Below, one piece after another: positions 1 through 6,454 of a stretch of DNA of 9,838 nucleotides. A model generated the notes under the pieces. It worked only from the letters and a program-made list of their open reading frames with translations, had not been told where the DNA came from and did no database searches. The stretch's first letter is position 1, and each line of letters opens with the position of its first letter. The DNA comes from Candidatus Bathyarchaeota archaeon. GTDB taxonomy: Archaea; Thermoproteota; Bathyarchaeia; Bathyarchaeales; Bathyarchaeaceae. The DNA lies in NCBI GenBank assembly GCA_014859755.1, contig JACUTO010000048.1:1-9838 (forward strand), read 5' to 3'. The translations under genes were made by a program, and so were the position numbers.

Positions 1-95
1 CCTTCCACGCCTTCTAGGTGGCTGAGTGCTTCAGAAAGTTCAACCACGCTGGGATTGTGCGGCTTCAAGACGTCGAGGACAAGTCTTCTTATCAT
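1..95 (-). CDS. DUF211 family protein, N-terminal part (runs off the left edge)
   Basis: The minus-strand reading frame opening with ATG at 93-95 gives 31 residues before the window ends. It begins MIRRLVLDVLKPHNPSVVEL, which I recognise as the opening of the archaeal DUF211 family (COG1888, about 95-100 residues): a first beta strand, the LDVLKPH signature at residues 7-13, then a helix with the LEGVE segment. The family is nearly archaea-specific. It forms small ferredoxin-like alpha/beta oligomers, and its cellular role is not established. No Shine-Dalgarno sequence precedes the ATG, and a TATA-like box lies about 35 bases upstream, so the mRNA probably has a very short leader. Only the first third of the gene is visible, so intactness cannot be judged. 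Confidence 0.8.
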   Translation of the reverse strand, partial: MIRRLVLDVLKPHNPSVVELSEALSHLEGVE

Positions 96-126
96 CTTAG
101 AACGACTAAGTATAATTTCTAGCGCG

Positions 127-135
127 TGTATTTAA
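127..135 (-). promoter_or_regulatory. TATA-like box for the DUF211 gene
   Basis: The minus strand reads GTTAAATAC about 35 bases upstream of the DUF211 ATG. Archaeal transcription usually starts 22-27 bases downstream of the box, which would place the start near base 106 and give a leader of about 10 bases. This agrees with the absence of a Shine-Dalgarno site. The assignment rests on sequence and spacing only. Confidence 0.35.
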
Positions 136-171
136 CTATTCCTCTGGGCTTCCGGTTATTTGTGGCGGCAA

Positions 172-1254
172 CTAATATCTTGCCATTCTTATCCAAGAAG
201 ATACTTCTTCAATCGTTGGCTTTTCATCCTCAGACATCTTTCCCTCTTCAACGTAGGTTTTGGCGATTTCCCTTATTTTTCTGCTGAGTTGAACCAAGTC
301 TTGGTCTGCCAGTTCCCTTCTAGAGGTGATCCCTGCGTCTACAAGCATTTCGGCATCATTTTCCTCCACGCCCGGAATCATCCGCAGTTGGCCTGTTGCT
401 TGCAAACGCTCTGCCATATCCCGTGACACACGCGTTTTTTCGTCGATAATGACTGGGTCTGCTGTGATGAGCTCGCCTACATTTGTTATTCCCATGGCTC
501 TCAATTCTTCTCCCAAACGCGGTCCGATTCCCTTTATCTCTTCCGGGTTGTCTTGGCTGTTCAACATTGGTTGCGGCGACACCATTTTTTCTTCTATTTT
601 TTCGAGTCTAATCCTCATATCTTTTAGCTCCGCCCTCTGCTCCTTTAGGGCTGCGGCACCTTGCTCGTTTAATCGCCTAACTCCTCGTATTGTTGTTTCT
701 TGTTTTTTTAGCGCACCCAGCATTTCTTCTCTAGTTTCGCCGACCTTCGTTTCAACCGTAGAGACCATATCCCGATGAACTTTTTGTATCGTCTTTTCTT
801 GTTTTTCCATTACGGCCAACGTTTCTTTTTTGGCATCTTCAAGGTTTGTGTCGACTTTCTTGAAGAACTCTCGGTTGGTTTTCCTATTGTTTTCTATACT
901 TTCAGCCAGTTCCGTTGATGTGGCTTCTTGGGTCTTCCTGAGAGCTGCTAGGTTTCCTCCCACTTTGACGAACATTTTAACAATTTCTGGATCGGGCGGT
1001 AATTTCCGATACGCGATGATGCAGGTGAGACCGAGGAAGATGAACGTTGCGGTTAGGGATATCCAAAGGTAGTTCTCTACAGTTAGGTTACCTACCAGGC
1101 TGCCTATTATGTCACCTATAAGGTAAGGTCTAAGGATGAAATTCGGGCCTTTGGTTTCGTCTATCAAATAGAGGACTGTGCCAAAGGAACTTAAAGCTAC
1201 CATGAAGGTTAGGAAACCTGATATCCATACGGCTATACCCCTTTTTACCGGCAT
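172..1254 (-). CDS. Membrane-anchored coiled-coil protein with two C-terminal helix-hairpin-helix units
   Basis: This 360-residue protein is of unknown function but clear architecture. Residues 8-31 and about 62-82 are hydrophobic and predict two membrane spans, with a loop between them that includes GPNFILRPYLIGD. Residues about 95-225 are rich in Glu, Lys, Gln and Arg with heptad-like spacing (EKQEKTIQKVHRDM, KKQETTIRGVRRL, ELKDMRIRLEKIEEK) and should form a long coiled coil. After a Pro/Ser/Asn linker come two helix-hairpin-helix units of the Rad51-N/DUF4332 type. The first contains IKGIGPRLGEELRAMGITNV (about 240-283) and the second MIPGVEENDAEMLVDAGI (about 292-337). The start is supported by GAGGTG at 1262-1267, seven bases upstream of the ATG. 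The HhH units suggest DNA or protein binding in the cytoplasm; a structural or membrane-tethering role is inference. No catalytic motif is visible. Confidence 0.85.
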   Translation of the reverse strand: MPVKRGIAVWISGFLTFMVALSSFGTVLYLIDETKGPNFILRPYLIGDIIGSLVGNLTVENYLWISLTATFIFLGLTCIIAYRKLPPDPEIVKMFVKVGGNLAALRKTQEATSTELAESIENNRKTNREFFKKVDTNLEDAKKETLAVMEKQEKTIQKVHRDMVSTVETKVGETREEMLGALKKQETTIRGVRRLNEQGAAALKEQRAELKDMRIRLEKIEEKMVSPQPMLNSQDNPEEIKGIGPRLGEELRAMGITNVGELITADPVIIDEKTRVSRDMAERLQATGQLRMIPGVEENDAEMLVDAGITSRRELADQDLVQLSRKIREIAKTYVEEGKMSEDEKPTIEEVSSWIRMARY

Positions 1255-1261
1255 TTAAATA

Positions 1262-1267
1262 CACCTC
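1262..1267 (-). promoter_or_regulatory. Shine-Dalgarno site of the coiled-coil/HhH gene
   Basis: The minus strand reads GAGGTG seven bases before the ATG at 1252-1254, which fixes that start. The 262 bases between this gene and the HMGCS gene (1255-1516) hold no convincing ORF. An AT-rich stretch at 1428-1438 could be a distant promoter, but I cannot place one confidently. Confidence 0.6.
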
Positions 1268-1516
1268 ACATTTGTTTCATGCAGTTAACAGAGCAAATGC
1301 TTCTCGGAAGTTGATGTGGATATTCGATTGAAAAAAGTGTTATGAAGCCAAAATTCATAGTGAAAATTCAGATGTTCAGTGGCAACCATTTTGAGCCCTT
1401 GCAATTTCCATCTTTCTTATGTAGTAATATTTAATAAACATTGCCCCATACTTGTTGAACGAAAATACGAATCAGCATTCTTGGTGTACGGAATCTACCA
1501 GAACTAGTCTCGGGGT

Positions 1517-3028
1517 CTAGAGTCCGTGTTTAAGCCTTCTATAGGTGGTGTAGTCCACGTATTCTAAGTGTTCGTTTTCAATCTGATGTTTAATGGTGAA
1601 TTTTTGTCGCCGCCTTTTGTCCTTTATTTGGCTGGTGGTTAAGAGGGAATAGGCGTCGCTTCCTGCCCCAGACCCGTAACTGACGATAATTATTCTTTCA
1701 TTTGGTTTGGCACGGTCTAAGATAGCCGCTAAACCAATAGGTGAGGAACCGGAATAGGTGTTGCCGAATTTGGCGACTTGCAGGCCTGGCATGTACTGAT
1801 CCTCTTTGAACCCTAGTTCCTGTGCGACTCTAACTGGAAAGCCTATGTTCGGCTGGTGGGAAACGAAGTAATCTACGTCGCTGATTTGAAGGTTCAGTTG
1901 CTCCATGAGCTTTCTACAAGCATTCAGGACATGTTTAAAGTAAGCGGGTTCCCCTGTGAATCGGCCGCCGTGTCTTGGATAGAGTTCCCGGTCTCTTCTC
2001 CAAAAATCCGGCGTGTCTGAGGTGCAGGAGTACCAGCCTTCCAACTCGGCGATGACGTCGTGCATGCCGAAGATGAAGGCGGAACCACCGTAACCCACGA
2101 ATAAGTCTAGTTCTCCTCCAAGTTGGTCTCTCGGGGCGGCTTGAGAATTGTCTGCGCCCACCGTCATCGTGTAGGGTGTGTGGGCACGTGGGTAATATAC
2201 CAGCGACGCCGCATCCTTGAACATGCTTGTAGCGGCTTTACACGCAAATTCTGTGTCGATGGCGTCTACGCTCTGGAGACCATCAGTTTTTTCCTCCTTA
2301 CCCAACTTCAGAACTTGGGCTACTTTGGAGGCTATGGGCTTGACGGCGTAGGGGTTAGATTCTGAGCCCACATATACTTTACCAATGAGGGAATGGTCTA
2401 CTCCAGAATGGATCAAGGCCATTTTTCCAGCCTCAACCGCTGCCGTGACAGCGTCCTCATCTAGGAAGGGCACAGATCTTTCTATCATCCCTTCTTTGAT
2501 CCGGAATTTTGAGACGTAGACTCCGTATCCAACGATTCCCGGAGTGTCGTACTCTTTTTTGGGTTTGATTATTTTGTATTCTTGATGGGGGTAGTAGTCG
2601 TCGGCGAGGGTGAAGGCTAGGGAAATCGTTGGGACAATGTCGCTTCGCGTTACGGCGTGTCTTCTCCTAAATCTTGGAACAACCTCTCTGCCCTCAAAAC
2701 AAGAGAGATCTAGTTCTCCGTCCTTCAGAATAGAATCGGTTAGTCTACTCGGAACCCTCACTTTTCCGTTATGAAATGAAACAATGCCGTAGACGTAGGG
2801 TCCCAGCTTGGTGAATTTGTTTGTAGGTTCGCCAATGAGGGTGCAAACTTCTAGTTTACCTTTCTCGTAAAAGAAGTCGATGTCCTTCATCTTTCCGAAG
2901 CTTTTTCTTCCGCATTTTCCGCAGTAGTCCTTGCCTCTGAAGTATTCTTTTCCACAAAGGGTGCATCGACTGCCCCTAAGTCTGTCTCCGATATAGGAGA
3001 CTCTCCTTTCAATAGGCTCACTGCTCAT
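1517..3028 (-). CDS. DUF35 (zinc ribbon + OB fold) fused to hydroxymethylglutaryl-CoA synthase
   Basis: HMG-CoA synthase condenses acetyl-CoA with acetoacetyl-CoA, the committed step towards mevalonate and archaeal isoprenoid lipids. Residues about 12-45 form a rubredoxin-like zinc ribbon (Cys22, Cys25, Cys36, Cys39). Residues about 50-140 form the OB-fold part of DUF35. From about residue 163 (GIVGYGVYVSKFRI) an archaeal-type HMGCS of about 340 residues follows. Its catalytic set is present: Glu223 in GSESNPYAVKP, nucleophilic Cys263 in DTEFACKAAT and His391 in FVSHQPN. Other family signatures are GADNSQAAP, GNTYSGSSPIGLAA and YGSGAGSDAYS, and the protein ends in the usual EYVDYTTYRRL. In well-studied archaea DUF35 is a separate small subunit that bridges thiolase and HMGCS, so the fusion is notable. 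The gene starts one base after the stop of the thiolase-like gene, with GGGAGG overlapping that gene's 3' end, so the two are co-transcribed and probably translationally coupled. Confidence 0.9.
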   Translation of the reverse strand: MSSEPIERRVSYIGDRLRGSRCTLCGKEYFRGKDYCGKCGRKSFGKMKDIDFFYEKGKLEVCTLIGEPTNKFTKLGPYVYGIVSFHNGKVRVPSRLTDSILKDGELDLSCFEGREVVPRFRRRHAVTRSDIVPTISLAFTLADDYYPHQEYKIIKPKKEYDTPGIVGYGVYVSKFRIKEGMIERSVPFLDEDAVTAAVEAGKMALIHSGVDHSLIGKVYVGSESNPYAVKPIASKVAQVLKLGKEEKTDGLQSVDAIDTEFACKAATSMFKDAASLVYYPRAHTPYTMTVGADNSQAAPRDQLGGELDLFVGYGGSAFIFGMHDVIAELEGWYSCTSDTPDFWRRDRELYPRHGGRFTGEPAYFKHVLNACRKLMEQLNLQISDVDYFVSHQPNIGFPVRVAQELGFKEDQYMPGLQVAKFGNTYSGSSPIGLAAILDRAKPNERIIIVSYGSGAGSDAYSLLTTSQIKDKRRRQKFTIKHQIENEHLEYVDYTTYRRLKHGL

Positions 3029-3029
3029 G

Positions 3030-4232
3030 TTAGTTCCTCCCTAAAATGTGGACATAGGCCTTTGTTCCGAATCCCTCTAATTCTGAGACGCAACCGAATC
3101 TAGGGGGATCTCCATCCACTTCGACCTGCCTTTTGCCAGCTTCTCCTCTGAGTTGCTTGACCACCTCAAAAATTTGGGCTCCCCCAGTGGCTCCTAAGGG
3201 GTTTCCATCAGCCTTGAGGCCGCCGTTTCTGTTTACGAAGAGTTTTTTTCCATCGATTTCGTAGAAGCCTTGGTATTCTTTGCAGCTGTTGTAAATGTCA
3301 AGCCAAGCCTTCCCCTTCTTCGAGAAGCCTAAGTCTTCTAGGGATATCATTTCCAGTAGCGTGGATTGATCGTAGAGTTCGGCTATTTGGATGTCGCCTA
3401 CTTCAACGTCAGCCATTTTGAGGGCGCTTTTCATGGCAATAGTGCTTGCCACAAACCCTGTTCTATCCTCCCGTGACGGAAAGGTGACGTAGTCGGTGGC
3501 TGAAGAAGAACCCAAAACTCGAATGGGGGTATCCGAGCAGTTCTTGGCGATTTCTGGACTTGCCAAGATCAGAGCTGAGGCTCCGTCAGAAATGGGAGCG
3601 AAGTCGTAGAGTCCCAGAGATTTGCAGGCTTTGGATCGTTCCTTCAAGACTTTGTCCACGCTTATGTCCTTTTGATATTGGGCATATTCATTTTCTATTG
3701 CGTGGTGATGATTTTTGACGGATATCTGGGCCAAAGCCATGTTGAATTTTTCAAGTTGCTCTCCTGAGATTCCGTATTTCTTGATGTACCCCCTAAGCAG
3801 AAGTTCATGGTTTGCCTCTGGTGTACATCCGGCATAATAGCTCCACGGGTCTTCTAGAAGCATTAGGTCGTCTCTGATTTTGTCCCAGCGATCAGTCATT
3901 TTTTCCACTCCGCCCACAAGAACTAGGTTGTATTTTCCTGATTGAACTGCGTGGCAGGCGTTGAGGAGGGCGGAGCTGAAGGACCTCATCTTTTCCATGG
4001 GAACATGTAGCTCTAAAAGTTCGGATTGAAAGCCTTCTTCGATTCCAATTTTGTTTGTGATTTGAAGGAAGTAATCTGAAAAGTAGCAAGCGTCTAAATC
4101 TTTCCGCTTTACGCCGGCCGAATCTAGCGCCTGCAGTCCAGCCTCTTCCACCAGTTTTTCTGGACCTCTTTCATAATGTTCACCAAACTTTGTTCTGCCA
4201 ACGCCGATTATGGCCGGGCGTCGCCGTTTCAT
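3030..4232 (-). CDS. Thiolase-fold protein (archaeal/SCP2-type acetyl-CoA acetyltransferase family) with altered active site
   Basis: The 400-residue length and scaffold match the archaeal thiolase that makes acetoacetyl-CoA for HMGCS. Family landmarks are IIGVGRTKFGEH (8-19), SGKYNLVLVGGVEKMTD (98-114), SPISDGASALILAS-like FAPISDGASALILAS (211-225), LEDLGF (298-303), GGLKADGNPLGATGG (337-351) and the C-terminal KAYVHIL. The catalytic positions differ. Where relatives have the nucleophile in VEAACASGG, the ungapped alignment from the conserved SGKYN block puts Met82 (PMEKMRSFSSA), and no cysteine lies nearby before Cys93 in the following helix. The GHPxGATG histidine is Asn344. The HDCF-type motif reads YDQS (287-290), and the C-terminal xxHNxGG region reads CVSELEG (381-387). 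The frame is otherwise intact, so this is not a decayed gene. Canonical thiolase activity is doubtful. A structural partner for the downstream DUF35-HMGCS, or a changed chemistry, is inferred from the operon. Confidence 0.85.
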   Translation of the reverse strand: MKRRRPAIIGVGRTKFGEHYERGPEKLVEEAGLQALDSAGVKRKDLDACYFSDYFLQITNKIGIEEGFQSELLELHVPMEKMRSFSSALLNACHAVQSGKYNLVLVGGVEKMTDRWDKIRDDLMLLEDPWSYYAGCTPEANHELLLRGYIKKYGISGEQLEKFNMALAQISVKNHHHAIENEYAQYQKDISVDKVLKERSKACKSLGLYDFAPISDGASALILASPEIAKNCSDTPIRVLGSSSATDYVTFPSREDRTGFVASTIAMKSALKMADVEVGDIQIAELYDQSTLLEMISLEDLGFSKKGKAWLDIYNSCKEYQGFYEIDGKKLFVNRNGGLKADGNPLGATGGAQIFEVVKQLRGEAGKRQVEVDGDPPRFGCVSELEGFGTKAYVHILGRN

Positions 4233-4280
4233 AAATTCATAGTCCCCTTATCATTCAAGGTCCTATTTTCCCGCAACCTC

Positions 4281-4290
4281 CTTTTAAAAT
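4281..4290 (-). promoter_or_regulatory. TATA-like box for the thiolase/HMGCS operon
   Basis: The minus strand reads ATTTTAAAAG about 50 bases upstream of the thiolase ATG, which predicts a leader of roughly 25 bases. A second candidate, CCTTAAAAAT on the minus strand, lies at 4297-4306. A weak AGGGGA Shine-Dalgarno-like site is at 4243-4248. The 181-base region 4233-4413 is a divergent promoter region with no ORF of its own. Confidence 0.35.
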
Positions 4291-4370
4291 GTTGCTATTT
4301 TTAAGGAAAATTAAGGGAAACCTCGTTGCATCTAAGATTAATGCTGAATAAGAAGGCGTTTTTCATGGAA

Positions 4371-4381
4371 AATTTATTTTT
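4371..4381 (+). promoter_or_regulatory. TATA-like box for the TIGR04076-type gene
   Basis: AATTTATTTTT lies on the plus strand in the divergent intergenic region. A start about 25 bases downstream falls near base 4400, just upstream of every candidate start codon of the following gene. The assignment rests on composition and spacing only. Confidence 0.3.
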
Positions 4382-4413
4382 CTCATGAGGTGGAATATTA
4401 ACGTTAACAGAGT

Positions 4414-4749
4414 TTGCTGACCGTGGAGGTTCTCACTATAAACACCATCCATCGCCTTATCATAACCGTTAAGGAAATTCGGGGTAAATGCCCTGTCTTC
4501 AAGGTTGGAGACAGAATCGTTATTGAAGGACCTAACATAGTTCCAGAGAAAACCGATGCCCTATGCGTTCATGCGTTGGGTTCCATGTTGTCTATGGTCA
4601 TTGCCTTAGGCAGGGGAGTCGGTTTCAAAGAGTTGGGTCTTGCCAAGGAGGAAGGAGACGTTGGCTACGTCCAGTGCCTCGATCCTGGACCGCCATACAC
4701 TCTTGGTGGAACGGTTATCTTTGAAATAAAAAGAGAAGCGATGACATGA
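4414..4749 (+). CDS. TIGR04076 family protein (function unknown)
   Basis: This small cytosolic protein matches the TIGR04076 family, which is widespread in archaea and anaerobes and has no assigned function. Conserved blocks are IRGKCPVFKVGDRIVIEGP, TDALCVHALGSML, GLAKEEGDVGYVQCLDPGPPYT and GGTVIFEI. Its cysteines lie in three of these blocks (GKCP, ALCVHA, VQCLDPG), spaced as in relatives, and could bind a metal or be redox-active. The 5' end is uncertain. The longest frame uses TTG at 4414 (111 residues) and GTG at 4423 is also in frame, but neither has a well-placed ribosome site. A strong GGAGGT at 4425-4430 lies seven bases upstream of an ATA codon at 4438, just where relatives would have their initiator Met. 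No ATG, GTG or TTG lies in frame there. Neighbours give no functional clue. Confidence 0.8.
   Translation: MLTVEVLTINTIHRLIITVKEIRGKCPVFKVGDRIVIEGPNIVPEKTDALCVHALGSMLSMVIALGRGVGFKELGLAKEEGDVGYVQCLDPGPPYTLGGTVIFEIKREAMT
4425..4430 (+). promoter_or_regulatory. Strong Shine-Dalgarno site facing an ATA codon
   Basis: GGAGGT sits inside the longest possible frame of the TIGR04076-type gene, with a seven-base spacer to ATA at 4438-4440. If it is used, translation starts at a non-canonical ATA, or an original ATG has changed or been misread. The resulting protein would be 103 residues, close to the family's usual N-terminus. Confidence 0.4.
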
Positions 4750-4765
4750 AAAACAGCGAGCAAAC

Positions 4766-4774
4766 CTTTTATTG
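4766..4774 (+). promoter_or_regulatory. TATA-like box for the membrane protein gene at 4815
   Basis: CTTTTATTG, preceded by the purine-rich AAACC stretch, lies about 45 bases before the ATG. A start near 4795 would give a leader of about 20 bases that includes GGTGAT at 4804-4809. Confidence 0.35.
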
Positions 4775-4814
4775 AAAACCCGGAAATACGGTAAGGCATA
4801 ATCGGTGATGACAT

Positions 4815-5240
4815 ATGTTGATATCTTCACTCATTGATTTTATGGGAGGGAATTGGCGGCTTCAGATACTCGGCGAGGCTGAGTTACTTTTTGCTGTAAT
4901 TCTTTTCATCATACACCTTATTGTTATGACCATCGTCTTCTATGTGGCAGGCGTTATTGTAGTTGGTAAACGAAGAGCGTTATTCAGTGACGCCTTCGTG
5001 ATTTCTCTCCTTGGAACGGTCGTAGGTAACATATGCGCACTATTCTTTCCATCCATAATCGGTCTAATTCTTTCTCTTCTTATCTGGTTACTCTTGATTA
5101 GGCATTACTATGAAACTGGGTGGTTGGGAGCCCTTGCCGTCTCAGTTTTGGCGGCAATTATATACGTGGTGGTTTGGGTCATCTTAGCCTTTCTCTTTGC
5201 GATTCCCTTCCTGCTTTTTGCAGGGTTAGCTTCTCTTTGA
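4815..5240 (+). CDS. Small polytopic membrane protein, unknown function
   Basis: The protein has 141 residues and is mostly hydrophobic. Likely membrane segments are at about 24-50, 58-77, 80-96 and 103-137, the last possibly forming two helices. Short charged connectors, GKRRALFSDAF (51-61) and RHYYETGW (96-103), separate them. The pattern of a helix, then VVGKR..LFSDAF.ISLLGTVVG, is one I associate with archaeal uncharacterised integral membrane proteins, but I cannot name a family. A GGTGAT site five bases before the ATG supports the start. The next gene begins 40 bases later on the same strand and also encodes a membrane protein, so the two are probably co-transcribed and may act together. 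Confidence 0.75.
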   Translation: MLISSLIDFMGGNWRLQILGEAELLFAVILFIIHLIVMTIVFYVAGVIVVGKRRALFSDAFVISLLGTVVGNICALFFPSIIGLILSLLIWLLLIRHYYETGWLGALAVSVLAAIIYVVVWVILAFLFAIPFLLFAGLASL

Positions 5241-5280
5241 GGCCTCTCAGGGCAGTTGCGCGAAGGGCAGGAGAAAAGCC

Positions 5281-5814
5281 GTGAACGAGGCGAAAAGAAC
5301 AGTAGTGCTTGGTTTAGTTTTTCTGTTGTGCTTGGTCCTTGCATATGTTGAAAACAGGTCTTTTTTCAACTATTTGGGAAATGTTTTTTCGAATCCGCCC
5401 TTGGCTATTTTGATTGTGTTTATCCATAACGTTCTGGCGGTTTCGCTTATTCTGCTTGGAATGACGTTTTATGTCGGGGTTGTCTTAACCTTCATGCCTA
5501 AACGGGAAATCGAATATGTGGTGCTTCAGCATCCCCGTGTATTCGCCTTTGTGTTTACGGCTATGATCATTTTGATAAGCATTCTTAGGGCAAGTATGCT
5601 GGTGCATGGTCAGGTGGTCGTAAACACTTTGGTTTTGGTTATTCTCCTAAGCACTCCAAATGCGATTATTGAAGGGTACGGAATATTCCAAACCATAGAG
5701 AAAACCTTGAAGAGAAAAATGACCCTGAAAGACCTTGCAGTTATCTACTCGATTTTCTTCGTGGCTGCGATTATAGAGGTGGGATACGTTCAGCTTCTGC
5801 CACTGATATCCTAG
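5281..5814 (+). CDS. Polytopic membrane protein, SpoIIM (DUF95)-like
   Basis: The protein has 177 residues with about five membrane segments: 8-23, 41-71, 85-103, 112-136 and 150-174. Three positions resemble the SpoIIM/DUF95 family in order. FIHNVLAVSLILLG (47-60) matches its first NN-x-A helix, STPNAIIEGYGIF (124-136) matches the PHGIxExPA motif, and FFVAAIIEVGYVQLLP (159-174) matches the C-terminal AxxE helix. The motif histidine is Asn here (Asn127), while the glutamates at 131 and 166 are kept. SpoIIM proteins take part in cell-envelope processes in bacteria; archaeal members are uncharacterised. The GTG start follows CAGGAG with a short spacer. It is the second gene of a likely two-gene unit with the membrane protein at 4815. 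The family call is tentative; the membrane topology is secure. Confidence 0.7.
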   Translation: MNEAKRTVVLGLVFLLCLVLAYVENRSFFNYLGNVFSNPPLAILIVFIHNVLAVSLILLGMTFYVGVVLTFMPKREIEYVVLQHPRVFAFVFTAMIILISILRASMLVHGQVVVNTLVLVILLSTPNAIIEGYGIFQTIEKTLKRKMTLKDLAVIYSIFFVAAIIEVGYVQLLPLIS

Positions 5815-5840
5815 AAGCGAAAATTCATGTTAAACATTGA

Positions 5841-5850
5841 ACTTTTAAGC
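5841..5850 (+). promoter_or_regulatory. TATA-like box for the NAD salvage pair
   Basis: ACTTTTAAGC lies about 50 bases before the GTG start of the nicotinamidase-like gene. A start near 5870 gives a leader of about 25 bases containing the GGAGG ribosome site. Confidence 0.4.
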
Positions 5851-5882
5851 AACTGTTTCACCTAACTATCATGACGTTTGCT

Positions 5883-5887
5883 GGAGG
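5883..5887 (+). promoter_or_regulatory. Shine-Dalgarno site that selects the GTG start at 5896
   Basis: GGAGG is eight bases upstream of GTG at 5896-5898 but lies inside any protein begun at the TTG at 5878. The resulting N-terminus, MKTAVVVVDMINDF, also matches family relatives better than the six-residue longer form. Confidence 0.65.
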
Positions 5888-5895
5888 CAAGTCCC

Positions 5896-6447
5896 GTGAA
5901 AACGGCAGTAGTTGTTGTTGACATGATAAACGACTTTGTGAGCGGTACCCTAAAATGTGAAAGCGCTTCCAAGATCATCCCCAACATTCAGCGCCTCCTC
6001 AACTTCGTCCGAAAGAAAAAGATACCCGTCATTTACACGAATGACACCCATCTGCCCGACATTGATGAAGAGTTTGAAATTTGGCCACAGCACGCGTTGG
6101 TTGGCACGAAGGGAGCCGAGGTTATTGAAGAATTAAAACCTGTGAAAGGGGACTATATTATTCAGAAGCGCAGATACAGCGCCTTTTTTGGAACCTATCT
6201 GGATCTGCTCCTACGGGAACTCAAGGTTGACACGCTGGTGCTCGTTGGGTTAGTCACCAACGTGTGTATTCAGAATACTGCAGCTGATGCTTTCTTTCGG
6301 GGATACCGGGTTATAGTTCCGGAAGATTGTGTAGAAGCCGTTAATGAAGAGGTCCAAAAAGCTGGGATCGAATACATGAAAACAATTTATGGATGTAAAA
6401 TCACTAACGTAGACGAACTGATGAAAAAAGAACTGGTTCAGGAGTGA
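5896..6447 (+). CDS. Nicotinamidase-like cysteine hydrolase (isochorismatase fold)
   Basis: The likely reaction is nicotinamide + water -> nicotinate + ammonia, the first step of NAD salvage in the cytosol. The 183-residue protein shows the isochorismatase-fold catalytic triad. The Asp is in VVVVDMINDF near the N-terminus, the Lys is in IIQKRRYSAFFGT, and the nucleophilic Cys is in GLVTNVCIQNTAADAFFRGY. A nicotinamidase-type metal site is also visible as Asp-x-His in TNDTHLPD and the later His in WPQHALVGT. This favours nicotinamidase over non-metal isochorismatase relatives. Strong support comes from the next gene, nicotinate phosphoribosyltransferase, which starts seven bases after this stop codon and uses the product. 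The substrate has not been tested, and other small amides remain possible. I chose the GTG start because GGAGG is correctly spaced before it. Confidence 0.85.
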   Translation: MKTAVVVVDMINDFVSGTLKCESASKIIPNIQRLLNFVRKKKIPVIYTNDTHLPDIDEEFEIWPQHALVGTKGAEVIEELKPVKGDYIIQKRRYSAFFGTYLDLLLRELKVDTLVLVGLVTNVCIQNTAADAFFRGYRVIVPEDCVEAVNEEVQKAGIEYMKTIYGCKITNVDELMKKELVQE

Positions 6448-6454
6448 GGATCAC

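Noticed and set aside
3892..4089. An overlapping minus-strand frame inside the thiolase gene contains TFRATCSHG, which looks like a thiolase nucleophile motif and might mean a frameshift hides the catalytic Cys.
   Set aside because: That stretch lies opposite residues about 74-80 of the real frame, several residues too early relative to the conserved SGKYN helix. The real frame stays in register on both sides (LELHVP before, GGVEKMTD after), so two compensating shifts would be needed.
5878..5895. TTG at 5878 as the start of the nicotinamidase-like gene.
   Set aside because: The GGAGG ribosome site lies downstream of it and is correctly spaced for GTG at 5896.
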